Assembly (NCBI GenBank): GCA_963819755.1
Contig: CAWFXB010000002.1
Span: 620,001 to 684,000 of the forward strand
DNA: 64,000 nt
DNA from: VRUE01 sp963819755
Lineage (GTDB): Bacteria > Actinomycetota > Thermoleophilia > Solirubrobacterales > 70-9
Direction: 5' to 3'
The position numbers were made by a program, and so were the translations under genes. Numbering within the stretch: the first letter of the stretch is position 1; each line of letters starts with the position of its first letter. Under the pieces are notes generated by a model, which made no database searches, was not told the origin of the DNA, and saw only the letters and a list, made by a program, of their open reading frames with translations. Shown in pieces: positions 1 through 8,300 of this stretch.

Positions 1-1
1 C

Positions 2-199
2 GGGCCCGACGTGCTGATCGGGGACAGCGGCAACAACAGCTTCCTCGGCCACCTCGGAGCCGACACCTTCATCGGCAAAGGGGGCAACGACTTCATCGAT
101 GCCATCGACGGCCAGCAGGACAAATCGATCAGTTGCGGTGGTGGTGGCGACGACGAAGTGATCAAGGACAAAGTCGATCCAAGCCCGGTCGGCTGCTGA
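2..199 (+). CDS. RTX-like calcium-binding repeat protein, C-terminal end (partial)
   Basis: Only the 3' end of this gene lies in the window; the frame is open from base 2 to the TGA at 197-199. The roughly 65 visible residues carry degenerate RTX nonapeptides (GGNDFIDAIDG, GGGGDDEV), which in this family form a calcium-binding parallel beta-roll. It ends with a short tail containing a Cys. The complete neighbour downstream on the same strand has the same repeat type, so the two are probably a tandem paralogous pair of secreted or surface proteins. The N-terminus and any export signal are outside the window. Confidence 0.75.
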   Translation, partial: GPDVLIGDSGNNSFLGHLGADTFIGKGGNDFIDAIDGQQDKSISCGGGGDDEVIKDKVDPSPVGC

Positions 200-294
200 G
201 CCCGCCCAGCACAACCCGACCGTACGAAATACGGATTGGACGGCGGCTTTGCACAGTTGAAGTGATCTCCGCGGCGGTCGATGCAAGCCCCGGA

Positions 295-2085
295 ATGGAT
301 CGCTCGGCCAAATCGACCCTGTCGCGGCTCCTCGCCGTCCTGCTCGGGACGGCGCTGATCTTCCTGCTCCCCGCCTGGAGCCAGGCCTCCGCCGCCACCT
401 GCGACGGCAAGCACGCGACGATCGTCGGCACGCCCGGCAACGACGTGATCGTCGGCAAGAAGGCCAGCGACGTGATCTACGGCGGCGGCGGGGACGACAA
501 GATCTCCGGCGGGCCCAACGGCAACGACACGATCTGCGGCGGGCCCGGGGACGACGTGATCCACGGCGGGCGCGGCAACGACACCCTCGACGGTGAAGGC
601 GGCAACGACCGGCTGCTTGGCGAAAAGGGAGCCGACAACCTGATCGGCGGCGAAGGCGAAGATCAGCTCCTCGGCGCCAAGGGCCCCGACGACGAGTTCG
701 GTGGCGGCGGGGACGACGAGCTGTTCGGTGGGCGCGGCCCGGACGAGATGAAAGCGGGTGGAGGAGACGACGTCCTCTACGCCGGCAAAGCCAGCGAGCG
801 GGTAGTCGATGGCGAAGGGGGCGACGACCGAATCTACGGTGGGCGCGGCAACGACACCCTCGAGGGCGGCGAAGGCGACGACATGGTCGATGGCGGCCTC
901 GGCGATGACACGCTCGAGGGCGAAGGCGGCACCGACCTGTTGATCGGCAGCCACGGGCGCGACGACCTCGAGGGCGGCCCGGGCAACGAAGACGTGCTGC
1001 GCGGCGACATCGGCTTCGACCACCTCGACGGTGGGCCGGGCGAACGCGACATCGCCTCCTTCGCCACCGCCTCCGAAGGCGTGACCGTGGATCTCGCGAC
1101 CGGCACCGCCCACGGCGACGGCCGCGACACGATCTCCTCCGAAACCGAGGACGTCGTCGGCTCGGCCTTCAACGACACCCTGATCGGCGACGGCGGCGCC
1201 AACCGCCTCGACGGCGGCGGCGGCTTCGACGACCTCGAGGGCGGCGGCGGCGCCGATCAGCTCTTCGGCGGTCCCGACGGCGCCGACTGCACTGGCGGCG
1301 ACCCGATCGAAGGTTGCGAACCCCCGACCCCGATCGGCCCCGGCCCGAGCGCCACGCGCGTCCGCAGCATCGACGGCAGCGGCTCGCTCACTGTTCAGGG
1401 GACGCCCGGGGACGACTCGATCTCGATCGCCAAGCAGGGCGCGAGCTACGTCATCACGGATACCGGCTTCTCCTTCTCCCCAGCCAACGTCGACGGCTGC
1501 GAAGCTATCGGCGGCAACGCGGTATGCGCAGCCGACGTGCAGACGATCCTGCTCGACGGGGGCGCGGGCAACGACTCCGTCAGCGTCGACGACAGCGTCC
1601 CGTCGGAGATCGAAGTGCGGATCGAAGGCGGGCCCGGCGCCGACCACCTTCAGGGCGGCCCCGGCAACGACGTGATCGAGGCCGGCGACGACAGCGACCC
1701 CGACGTGCTCGAAGGCGGCCCCGGCGACGACGCCCTGATCGGCGCCCGCACTGACCTGCCGGTTCCCTACAACAGCGGCAAAAGCACCTTGATCGGCGGC
1801 CCCGGCGACGATGTGATGGTCGGCGGCGACCCCTGCGACGGCGACCTCTTCGACGGCGGGCCGGGCGAAGACGACGCCAACTTCTTCCGCTTCACGCCCG
1901 GCGTGACTGCCGAAATCGGCGGGCCCGTCAGCCGTGCGGGAAGCCCCTGCACCCCCGGTCACATCGATTCCTCGGTCGAGCAGCTCGAGGGCTCACCCGG
2001 GCCCGACACGCTGATCGGCAGCCATCGCGACAGCCTGATCGGGCATGGCGGCCGCAACAGGCTGCGCAGACGTGCCGGTGGATAG
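295..2085 (+). CDS. Secreted RTX-like (hemolysin-type calcium-binding repeat) protein
   Basis: This is a 596-residue protein if translation begins at the ATG at 295. I chose that start because it gives a classical Sec signal peptide: a basic start, a hydrophobic run around LLAVLLGTALIFLL, then AWSQASAA. Upstream in-frame codons encode nothing signal-like. Residues about 40-340 and 440-590 are packed with GGxGxDxUx nonapeptides (for example GGRGNDTLDG and GGPGDDVIHG), the calcium-binding beta-roll of the RTX superfamily. Between them is a less repetitive segment containing a few Cys residues. Classical RTX toxins use a type I secretion system and a C-terminal signal; here a Sec signal is seen and no type I transporter lies nearby. 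The function is unknown; an adhesin, matrix or wall component is plausible. The TAG stop lies inside the left arm of a 50 bp palindrome. Confidence 0.85.
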   Translation: MDRSAKSTLSRLLAVLLGTALIFLLPAWSQASAATCDGKHATIVGTPGNDVIVGKKASDVIYGGGGDDKISGGPNGNDTICGGPGDDVIHGGRGNDTLDGEGGNDRLLGEKGADNLIGGEGEDQLLGAKGPDDEFGGGGDDELFGGRGPDEMKAGGGDDVLYAGKASERVVDGEGGDDRIYGGRGNDTLEGGEGDDMVDGGLGDDTLEGEGGTDLLIGSHGRDDLEGGPGNEDVLRGDIGFDHLDGGPGERDIASFATASEGVTVDLATGTAHGDGRDTISSETEDVVGSAFNDTLIGDGGANRLDGGGGFDDLEGGGGADQLFGGPDGADCTGGDPIEGCEPPTPIGPGPSATRVRSIDGSGSLTVQGTPGDDSISIAKQGASYVITDTGFSFSPANVDGCEAIGGNAVCAADVQTILLDGGAGNDSVSVDDSVPSEIEVRIEGGPGADHLQGGPGNDVIEAGDDSDPDVLEGGPGDDALIGARTDLPVPYNSGKSTLIGGPGDDVMVGGDPCDGDLFDGGPGEDDANFFRFTPGVTAEIGGPVSRAGSPCTPGHIDSSVEQLEGSPGPDTLIGSHRDSLIGHGGRNRLRRRAGG

Positions 2086-2118
2086 AGGTCCATATGGACC
2101 TCTATCCACCGGCACGTC
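2069..2118. terminator. 50 bp perfect palindrome between convergent genes
   Basis: Two 25-base arms are perfectly complementary with no spacer; the centre is CATATG at 2091-2096. It covers the last codons and TAG stop of the RTX gene and ends one base before the stop codon of pcm on the other strand. It would act as a hairpin for both converging transcripts. There is no T-tract, so the terminator role is inferred from position and stem strength. Confidence 0.7.
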
Positions 2119-2766
2119 CTAGCCCGGGCTGAAGCCCTCCTCGCCAATCAACGGGACGAAGCGGCAGGGCGCGATCTCCTCTCGCGTCAGCTCGGCTCCG
2201 GCGCGGCGAAAGACGGTGAGCAGGTCGGCGCCCTCAGCGGCGATCGGCACGACCAGGCGACCGCCGTCCGCGAGCTGGGCGAGCAGCGTCTGCGGCGGCG
2301 CCGGCGCGGTGGCGTGGACGGCGATCGCCTCGAACGGCGACCGCTCGGGCACGCCGCGCGTACCGTCGCCGACCAGCAGCTCGACGTTCTCCACGCCCAG
2401 TGCGTCCAACGCGCGCCGGGCCTGTGCGGCGAGCGTGACGAATCGCTCGACGCCGGTCACCTCGGTGGCGAGCCGCGAGAGGACAGCCGCCGAGTAGCCG
2501 GAGCCGGAGCCGACCTCGAGCACGCGCTCGCTCCCCTCCAGTTCCATTGCCTGGCAGATCGCGGCGACGATCCAGGGTTGGGAGATCGTCTGCCCCTCGC
2601 CAATCGGCAGCGCCGAGTCGGCGTAGGCGCGGCTGCGCTGGCGCTCGGCGACGAACTCCTCCCGCCGTACCTCCCCCATCGCCGCGAGGACGCGCTCGTC
2701 GGCGATGCCCCGACGGCGCAGCTGGCGCTCGACCATTCGCGCGCGCAGCTCCGAAAAATCGGCCAC
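2119..2766 (-). CDS. pcm: Protein-L-isoaspartate O-methyltransferase
   Basis: This 215-residue protein has family-typical length and starts at GTG. It transfers a methyl group from S-adenosylmethionine to L-isoaspartyl residues of damaged proteins in the cytoplasm. Diagnostic features are the substrate-site motif QTISQP around residue 60, the SAM-binding glycine loop VLEVGSGSGYSAAVL around residues 82-96, an acidic residue after the next strand (GVER), and the C-terminal signature RFVPLIGEEGF. The start codon directly abuts the TAG stop of the Crp-family gene, so the two are almost certainly co-transcribed. Translation of pcm is probably coupled to that gene. Confidence 0.93.
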   Translation of the reverse strand: MADFSELRARMVERQLRRRGIADERVLAAMGEVRREEFVAERQRSRAYADSALPIGEGQTISQPWIVAAICQAMELEGSERVLEVGSGSGYSAAVLSRLATEVTGVERFVTLAAQARRALDALGVENVELLVGDGTRGVPERSPFEAIAVHATAPAPPQTLLAQLADGGRLVVPIAAEGADLLTVFRRAGAELTREEIAPCRFVPLIGEEGFSPG

Positions 2767-3468
2767 CTAGAAGATGTAGTTGCGTAATTTGGCCGGAGCC
2801 AGGACGGTGACCCGGCCGCGACCGGGGCGGACGATGCCGGACCGCTCGAGGTCGGCGAGGAAGCGGCTGACGCTCTCGCGTGAGGTGCCGGCGAGCTGGG
2901 CCAGGTCGGATTGGTTCATGCGGATCGTGATCTCGCCGCCCTCGGCTGTGCGCGGCGCCTCTTCGGCGACGAGCTGGGAGAGAACGCCGGCGACGCGGCT
3001 GGGGACCGTCTGGAAGGACTGGCGCGAGATGCGCTCGTTGGCCGCGCGAAGCCGCCGCACCAGGGCGCCGACCAGCTTCACCGTGATCTCCGGGTGGCGG
3101 GCCAGCAGCGCCCGCACTTCGCCCGCGGGCAAGGCCAGCAGCTCACCGTCGCTGAGCGCTTCGACGCTGGCCGAGCGGACCTCGCCGTCGAGCATCGCCA
3201 GCTCGCCGAAGATGTCGCCGGGGCCGAGGGTTGCGAGGGTGATCGCCCGCCCGTCGGAGTGCTCGCGGGTCACCCGGAAGCTGCCGGAGCGGACGATGTA
3301 GCAGGCATCGGAATGATCGCCCTCGTGGAAGACCCGCGTGGCGGCCGGGAAGGAGCGGGGCACGGCGACGTGCGAGAAGCTCTCCAGCTCACCCGGCTCG
3401 AGGTCGGCGAAGAGCGGCACGCTGCGCAGCAGCTCGACCGGGCTCTGACTCTCCTCCGAATCGGGCAC
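2767..3468 (-). CDS. Crp/Fnr-family transcriptional regulator
   Basis: This 233-residue protein starts at GTG. The N-terminal half is a cyclic-nucleotide-binding fold: LFADLEPGELE, then FHEGDHSDACYIV, and the phosphate-binding-cassette-like segment LGPGDIFGELAMLDGEVRSA. A long dimerisation helix follows, and then a C-terminal winged helix with a clear recognition helix, LAQLAGTSRESVSRFL, around residues 185-200. It is expected to be an effector-responsive DNA-binding regulator. The ligand cannot be told from sequence; the cassette has GELA as in Crp, but the Arg and Ser/Thr pair that would bind cAMP is not certain. It is the first gene of a two-gene unit with pcm. Confidence 0.9.
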   Translation of the reverse strand: MPDSEESQSPVELLRSVPLFADLEPGELESFSHVAVPRSFPAATRVFHEGDHSDACYIVRSGSFRVTREHSDGRAITLATLGPGDIFGELAMLDGEVRSASVEALSDGELLALPAGEVRALLARHPEITVKLVGALVRRLRAANERISRQSFQTVPSRVAGVLSQLVAEEAPRTAEGGEITIRMNQSDLAQLAGTSRESVSRFLADLERSGIVRPGRGRVTVLAPAKLRNYIF

Positions 3469-3494
3469 ACGCTGATTATCGCGTGCCCGGCGGC

Positions 3495-4427
3495 CTACCG
3501 GGCCCTGAGGACCAGGCGGGCGTCATGGACCGCGAGGCGGTGGCGCTTGTGCCTGCGATGACCCCTTGGCCTGTGCTTGCCGCTCTTGGGCGGGCTGGCG
3601 CCAGCGATCGCGCTCGTCGCGGGCGAGGTCGTGGCCGCTGCAGGGACCGGATCGGGGGCCGTGCCGACGCCGGTGAGGGCGATCGGCATGGGGCCTTCGC
3701 TTTCGCCGAAGAGGCCCAGCGTCGCTTTCTTGACGCCTTCGCTGAGCGGCTGAAAGCGGACCTGCACCGTGCAGGTGGCGGCGGGCACCAGTTCGACGCC
3801 GGTGCAGTTCTCATCGAGGATCTGGAAGCTGCCGATGGCGCCACCGGCGATTACGGCGATGAACATGCCACCGGGCATGTTGCCCGTGTTGGTGACCTCG
3901 ATCTCGCGGGTCACACCGGCAGAGCCGACTTTCGCCACGCCGAAATCGGTCGGATTGGAAGTGGGAGTGAAAGCTGCCCGGCCGCCAATGCCGGTCAGAT
4001 CGGCGCCAAACGAGTACGACCCGACGCTCACCCTGAACTGGGCGGCGTATTCGACCGCGTCGCGAGGGCCGAAGTAGACCTGTACCGAGCAGGATTCGCC
4101 GGGCTGCAGGTAGGAGCCGTAGCAGGGGCTGTTGTTGGCCCAGAAAGCTTCGTGTCCGGGGCCGGCGATTTCGGGCGATCCGACCTGGAAGGCTTCGCTG
4201 CCGGCGTTGCGCAGCGTGAAATTCGTTTCGCGCGAGCCCCAATTCAACGGCAGCAAGCCAAAGTCGTAGCTGCCCGGTTCGATCGCGAGCTGAGGCGGTT
4301 CGGGTTCGACCGGCGCGGCGAGGCCGGCAACCGGACGCACAGCCATCACGGCCAGGACCGTGAAGACCATGGCAAGAAGGACGATCGGGGTTCTCGAGGG
4401 CTTGGACGAGTGTCTTAGGGAGGGCAT
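3495..4427 (-). CDS. Secreted choice-of-anchor-D / ASPM-SPD-2-Hydin-like protein
   Basis: This 310-residue protein has an N-terminal signal peptide (hydrophobic core VLLAMVFTVLAVMAV, residues about 15-30). Two immunoglobulin-like domains of the ASPM/SPD-2/Hydin or choice-of-anchor-D type follow, at about 45-140 and 150-255. Each shows the hallmarks YDFGLLPL or TDFGVAKVG, then TNTGN or LRNAGS, and CTVQVRFQP or CSVQVYFGP. Cys pairs in each domain suggest disulfides in an exported protein. The C-terminus is a low-complexity Ala/Thr/Ser stretch ending in a very basic tail rich in His, Arg and Lys, which may bind anionic wall polymers. The role is probably structural or adhesive; no enzyme motif is seen. 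It stands alone between operons. Confidence 0.8.
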   Translation of the reverse strand: MPSLRHSSKPSRTPIVLLAMVFTVLAVMAVRPVAGLAAPVEPEPPQLAIEPGSYDFGLLPLNWGSRETNFTLRNAGSEAFQVGSPEIAGPGHEAFWANNSPCYGSYLQPGESCSVQVYFGPRDAVEYAAQFRVSVGSYSFGADLTGIGGRAAFTPTSNPTDFGVAKVGSAGVTREIEVTNTGNMPGGMFIAVIAGGAIGSFQILDENCTGVELVPAATCTVQVRFQPLSEGVKKATLGLFGESEGPMPIALTGVGTAPDPVPAAATTSPATSAIAGASPPKSGKHRPRGHRRHKRHRLAVHDARLVLRAR

Positions 4428-4508
4428 GGACGCCTGATCGACCCCATGCCGCTGGCCGGTGAGAACGGGATGAGAAGTTTCAACCGGCGAGGGGCCTCGA
4501 ACTGGCTC

Positions 4509-5027
4509 TCAGGCCTCCGGGCCCACTTCAGGTGCGGCGAGGGCCGCGACGTCGGCACGATCGACCGGGCGCCCCCGGGCGAGCTTCATCCGGATCAGGT
4601 CGTCGAGGCCGGCGATCTGAATCCGCACGTCGTCGAGGGAAATCACCAACGCGCGCTCCCGCAACCGATCGTAGGGGGCAGCGCCGGGCGCATCGTGCAA
4701 CACGTCGATGCCCCCGTACGGAGTCGCGAGTTGCCAGATCGTCGCTCGGGGCAGCATCGCCGCATCGATCTCGACGTCTTCATGGCCGGGGTTGAGCACC
4801 CGCGCTTCGAGCGTACGCAGCGCACTGGCCAGCCGAGCCAAGTTGCGAGGATCGGGCTCTGGAATCAGGTCGACGTCATTCGTCATGCGGGTATTGCCAT
4901 GCGCCTGAGTCGCCATTCCGCCAACGACCACGAAATCGACCTGGTGCCGAGCGAGCTCCTCGAAGATCCGCTCGGCGTCAAGCGGACCCACACTGGGATC
5001 AGCCGGCACGCGCGCGCCTTCCGGCAT
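4509..5027 (-). CDS. Nucleotidyltransferase-fold protein, probable toxin of an XRE/NTase pair
   Basis: This 172-residue protein has the minimal nucleotidyltransferase core: VVVGGMATQAHG around residues 36-47, then TNDVDLIP around 51-58, giving the GG and DxD pattern of metal-dependent NTases. A third acidic position is likely at DVEIDA. Family knowledge: NTases of the AbiEii/MenT kind act as toxins by modifying tRNA or other targets, with a DNA-binding partner as antitoxin. Its start lies 29 bp inside the upstream XRE gene, so the two are translationally coupled. A housekeeping NTase role cannot be excluded; the toxin assignment rests on context. Confidence 0.7.
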   Translation of the reverse strand: MPEGARVPADPSVGPLDAERIFEELARHQVDFVVVGGMATQAHGNTRMTNDVDLIPEPDPRNLARLASALRTLEARVLNPGHEDVEIDAAMLPRATIWQLATPYGGIDVLHDAPGAAPYDRLRERALVISLDDVRIQIAGLDDLIRMKLARGRPVDRADVAALAAPEVGPEA

Positions 5028-5301
5028 CCGACAAGCGCCCCGCCAGCCGATTCCAGGAGCTCGCCAGCTCGAGCCGCTCGGCCGGGGTCCGCTGCCTCAA
5101 TGCGGACAGATGGAGTGGGTCATGGTGCGCTTCAAACGGCGCCGACTCCAGCCGCAGCGTCTCGCCCATTGCGGCAAGCAGGCGCTCGACCGTCTCGACA
5201 GTGGGCGAGATCTCGCCGCGCTCGATGCGACTGATCGCTCCCTGGTCGGTGCCCGCGCGCAGCGCCAGGCTGCGCTGGCTCAGGCCATGCTGCCGTCGCA
5301 C
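4999..5301 (-). CDS. XRE-family helix-turn-helix protein, probable antitoxin or autorepressor
   Basis: This 100-residue protein has a typical XRE/Cro HTH at its extreme N-terminus: LSQRSLALRAGTDQGAISRI, then ERGEISPTVETVERLLAAMG. A helical C-terminal extension (ERLELASSWNRLAGRL) is suited to partner binding. The GTG at 5299-5301 is preceded by AAGG, a plausible ribosome site. The frame stays open upstream and encodes residues that would extend the first helix (ASELIRQVRRQ), so a non-canonical upstream start such as CTG is possible. It overlaps the downstream NTase gene by 29 bp. Two GCC-N6-GGC dyads sit just upstream, as expected for autoregulation. Confidence 0.75.
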   Translation of the reverse strand: MRRQHGLSQRSLALRAGTDQGAISRIERGEISPTVETVERLLAAMGETLRLESAPFEAHHDPLHLSALRQRTPAERLELASSWNRLAGRLSDAGRRARAG

Positions 5302-5318
5302 CTGCCTTATCAGTTCCG

Positions 5319-5354
5319 ATGCCTTTATAGGCTTGATTATGCCATAAAAGGCAT
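5319..5354. promoter_or_regulatory. Putative operator/promoter of the XRE-NTase pair
   Basis: This AT-rich segment lies in the short gap between lhr and the XRE gene. It contains two 12-mers of the form GCC-N6-GGC (5321-5332 and 5341-5352), exactly 20 bp apart. Outer arms ATGCCTTTAT and ATAAAAGGCAT form an inverted repeat broken by one extra A. The local AT richness stands out from the surroundings. Two spaced dyads upstream of a gene for an XRE protein fit a self-bound operator; this is inference. Confidence 0.5.
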
Positions 5355-5360
5355 TGATCC

Positions 5361-8300
5361 TTAGGATGCCGAGGCGGTGAGTTTGCGGGGGCCGCGGCTG
5401 AAGCCGGCGCTGAGCAGTGCCTCCTCGTGGCCGGAGCCGATCACCGCCTCGCCGTCGAGCTTCTCGATCCCGAGCTTCGGCAGGCGCCCGGCGGAGACCG
5501 CGTCGGCGAGGGCCTGGGCGGCGGTGGCCAGCTCGGCATCGCTCAACTCTCCAAGGCGAAGGATGCTGCGACCGCCGCGCTCGACGTAGACGATTGGCTC
5601 GCCGTCCCGGAGCAGAACGTGGGCGCCGGGGGCGCGGGCGGGACGCCTCCCCGAAGGGGGTTTCGGCCAGGGCAGCGCCGCGCCGAAGGGATTGGCGGGG
5701 TCGGTTGCGGCCAGGACCTGGAAGGAGCCGTCGGTTTCAGGCAGCGAGCGCAGCCGCTCGACCGCGCCGGCGAGGGCGAACTGGGCACCGCCGAGGCCCT
5801 CGACGAAGTAGCCGCGGCGGGCGGTGCCGAGCAGCTCGAGGTTGCCCAGCTCGGCATAGAGGGTGGAGAAGCCACCGGGAACGCCCTCGGCCAGCACCGT
5901 CTCCCGGGTGACGATCCCGTAGCGCTCCAGCATCAGCTCCGCCTGCGCGCGCAGCCTCGCCCCCGGCCCGGGAGCGTCCGCGAACAGCGGCGCGGTCAGC
6001 GACCAGCGCCCCTGCACGGCGGCGCCGGCCCCCGAGCGGCGGCGGGCGAAGCGTCGCCCCTGGCGCTCGTGCGCGGGCACGGCACGCAGCCGCGGCGCCC
6101 GCAGCGGCGCGAAGGCGTCGTTGGTCACCTCGCCGGACCAGGCCAGATCCCAGAGGGCGTTGTGCAGCTCCTCGGCGGGGAAGTCGAGGTCGGCGAGCAG
6201 ATCGAGCCAGAACGACGGCCCGGCGAGGAGCCGCTCGCGGATCGCCTCCTGCGCTGCGCCCTCAGCACGCTCCAGCTTTGAATTGGCCGGTGGCGGGCCG
6301 GCGAGGCGCACGTCCTCGCGGAAGTAGAGGGCGATACGGCCGTCACTTCGCCCGCGCGAGCCGGCGCCGATCCAGACCACCTCGCCACTGGTGCAGAGCT
6401 CGTCGAGCCAGGCCGGCGAGTAGGCGCCGAGGCGGCGCGGCAGCACGTCTCCCTCCCAGGTCTTGGGCGTCAGCGCGATCCCCTGCAGCGGCACCAGCGC
6501 GTCGCGCAGCCGGTCGGGGCCAGCACCGGCGGCACGATGGGAGTCGACGTTCTGCCAGCTCGGCAGGAAGCGGGCGAAGCGGTCGCGGGCGGCGGGCTCG
6601 ACTTCGCGGCGTAGGTGGGCGAGGCTGGCCCGCCGGACGCGGCGCAGGACGTCGGAGTCGCACCACTCGCGCTCGCTCCCTCCCGGCAATAGCTCGCCGC
6701 GGATCATCGCCCCTTCGCGCTCCAGCTCGCGCAGCGCCGGAGCCAGATCGACGCCGTAGCGGCCGGCGAGCTGGGCGGTCGGGAAGGGCCCGTGGGTACG
6801 GGAGTAACGGCGCACCAGGGCGCGCATCGCGTCCGGGTGGTCTTCGAGGAAGGTCTCGGGCAGCCCGGGCGGCGGCGGCACGCCGAGCGCGTCGCGGTAG
6901 AGGCCGGCGTCCTCGCCGGCGATGTAGCGCTCCTCGCCGCCAATCCGAACCATGGCGACGCGGCGCTCGGCGACCAGCTTCCCCAGCATCGAGGTCGCCG
7001 AGTAGCCCTCCGTGACCCGCTCCGCGCACTCCTCCGCGGTCAGGTCGCCGAGGTTGCGCAGCACCTGCTGCAGCGCGTCGCGGTCGCCCGCGCGGCCGGC
7101 CTCGGTACGGTGCTGCAACTGTGCCTCGACCTCCACGAGCGCCTCGGGGTCGATCAGCTCGCGCAGCTCCTCCTGGCCGAGCAGCTCGCGCAGCAGGTCG
7201 CGGTCGAGCGAGAGGGCTGCGGCACGGCGCTCGGCATTCGGCGTGTCCCCCTCATACATGTAGGTGGCGACGTAGTCGAAGAGCAGCGAGGAGGCGAAGG
7301 GCGAGGCGGTCGGGGTCTCGACCTCGACCAGGCTGAGCTTGCGTGACTGCAGGTCGGTGAGGATCTGGCGCAGCGAGGGGATGTCGAGCACGTCACGCAG
7401 GCACTCGCGGTAGGTCTCGAGGATGACCGGGAAGCGGGGGAAGTCGCGGGCGACCTCGAGCAGGCTCTGCGCCTTGAGGCGCTGCTGCCAGAGCGGCGTG
7501 CGCTTGCCCGGGTAAGCGCGCGGGATCAGCAGCGAGCGCGAGGCGTTCTCGCGGAAACGGGCACCGAAGAGCGCGGAGCCGGAGAGCTCGCGCACGACCA
7601 GGTCCTCGAGCTCGTCGGGCTCGACCATGATCAGGTGGGCGGATGGCGGCTCGTCGGCGTCGGGCAGGTGGATGACGATGCCGTCGTCGGACCAGATCGC
7701 GTCGGCCTCGAGCTGGTGTTCCTCGCGGATCTTCTGGCCCAGGGCCAGGCCCCAGGCGGAGTGGACGCGGCCGCCGAAGGGCGAGAGGATGCAGAGTCGC
7801 CAGTCGCCGATCTCGTCGCGGAAGCGCTCGACCACGATCGTCTCGTCGGAGGGGACGACCCGCGTCGCCGCCTGCTGCTCGCGCAGGTAGGCGACCAGGT
7901 TCTCGGCGGCGCGGCGATCGAGGTCGTACTCGCCGGCCAGCTCGGCCGGCTCGCGCGAGACCGCCTCGCGCGAGAAGGCGCCGATCGCCCGCCCCAGCTC
8001 GGCCGGGCGGCCGATCCCGTCGCCCTTCCAGAACGGCACCGCGCCCGGCAGGCCGGGCGCCGGGGTGACGATCACGCGATCACGGGTGATCTCCTCGATC
8101 CTCCAGGTCGTCGCGCCGAGCAGGAAGGTCTGGCCGGGGCGAGCCTCGTAGACCATCTCCTCGTCGAGCTCGCCGACACGGCGACCGTCGGGCAGGTGGA
8201 CGCCGTAGAGGCCGCGGTCGGGGATCGTGCCGGCGTTGGTGACGACGAGCTGGCGGGCGCCTTTGCGGCCGTGCATCGTGCCGCGCGTGCGATCCCAGAC

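Noticed and set aside
415..1310. DNA tandem repeat in the RTX gene
   Set aside because: The repetition is at protein level (GGxGxD nonapeptides) with varied codons and explains the DNA periodicity.
5427..6281. Long plus-strand open frames opposite lhr (also 7635-8882 and 9015-10196)
   Set aside because: They are antisense to a clearly conserved helicase, their translations are Arg/Gly/Ala-rich without motifs, and such frames are expected at this GC content.
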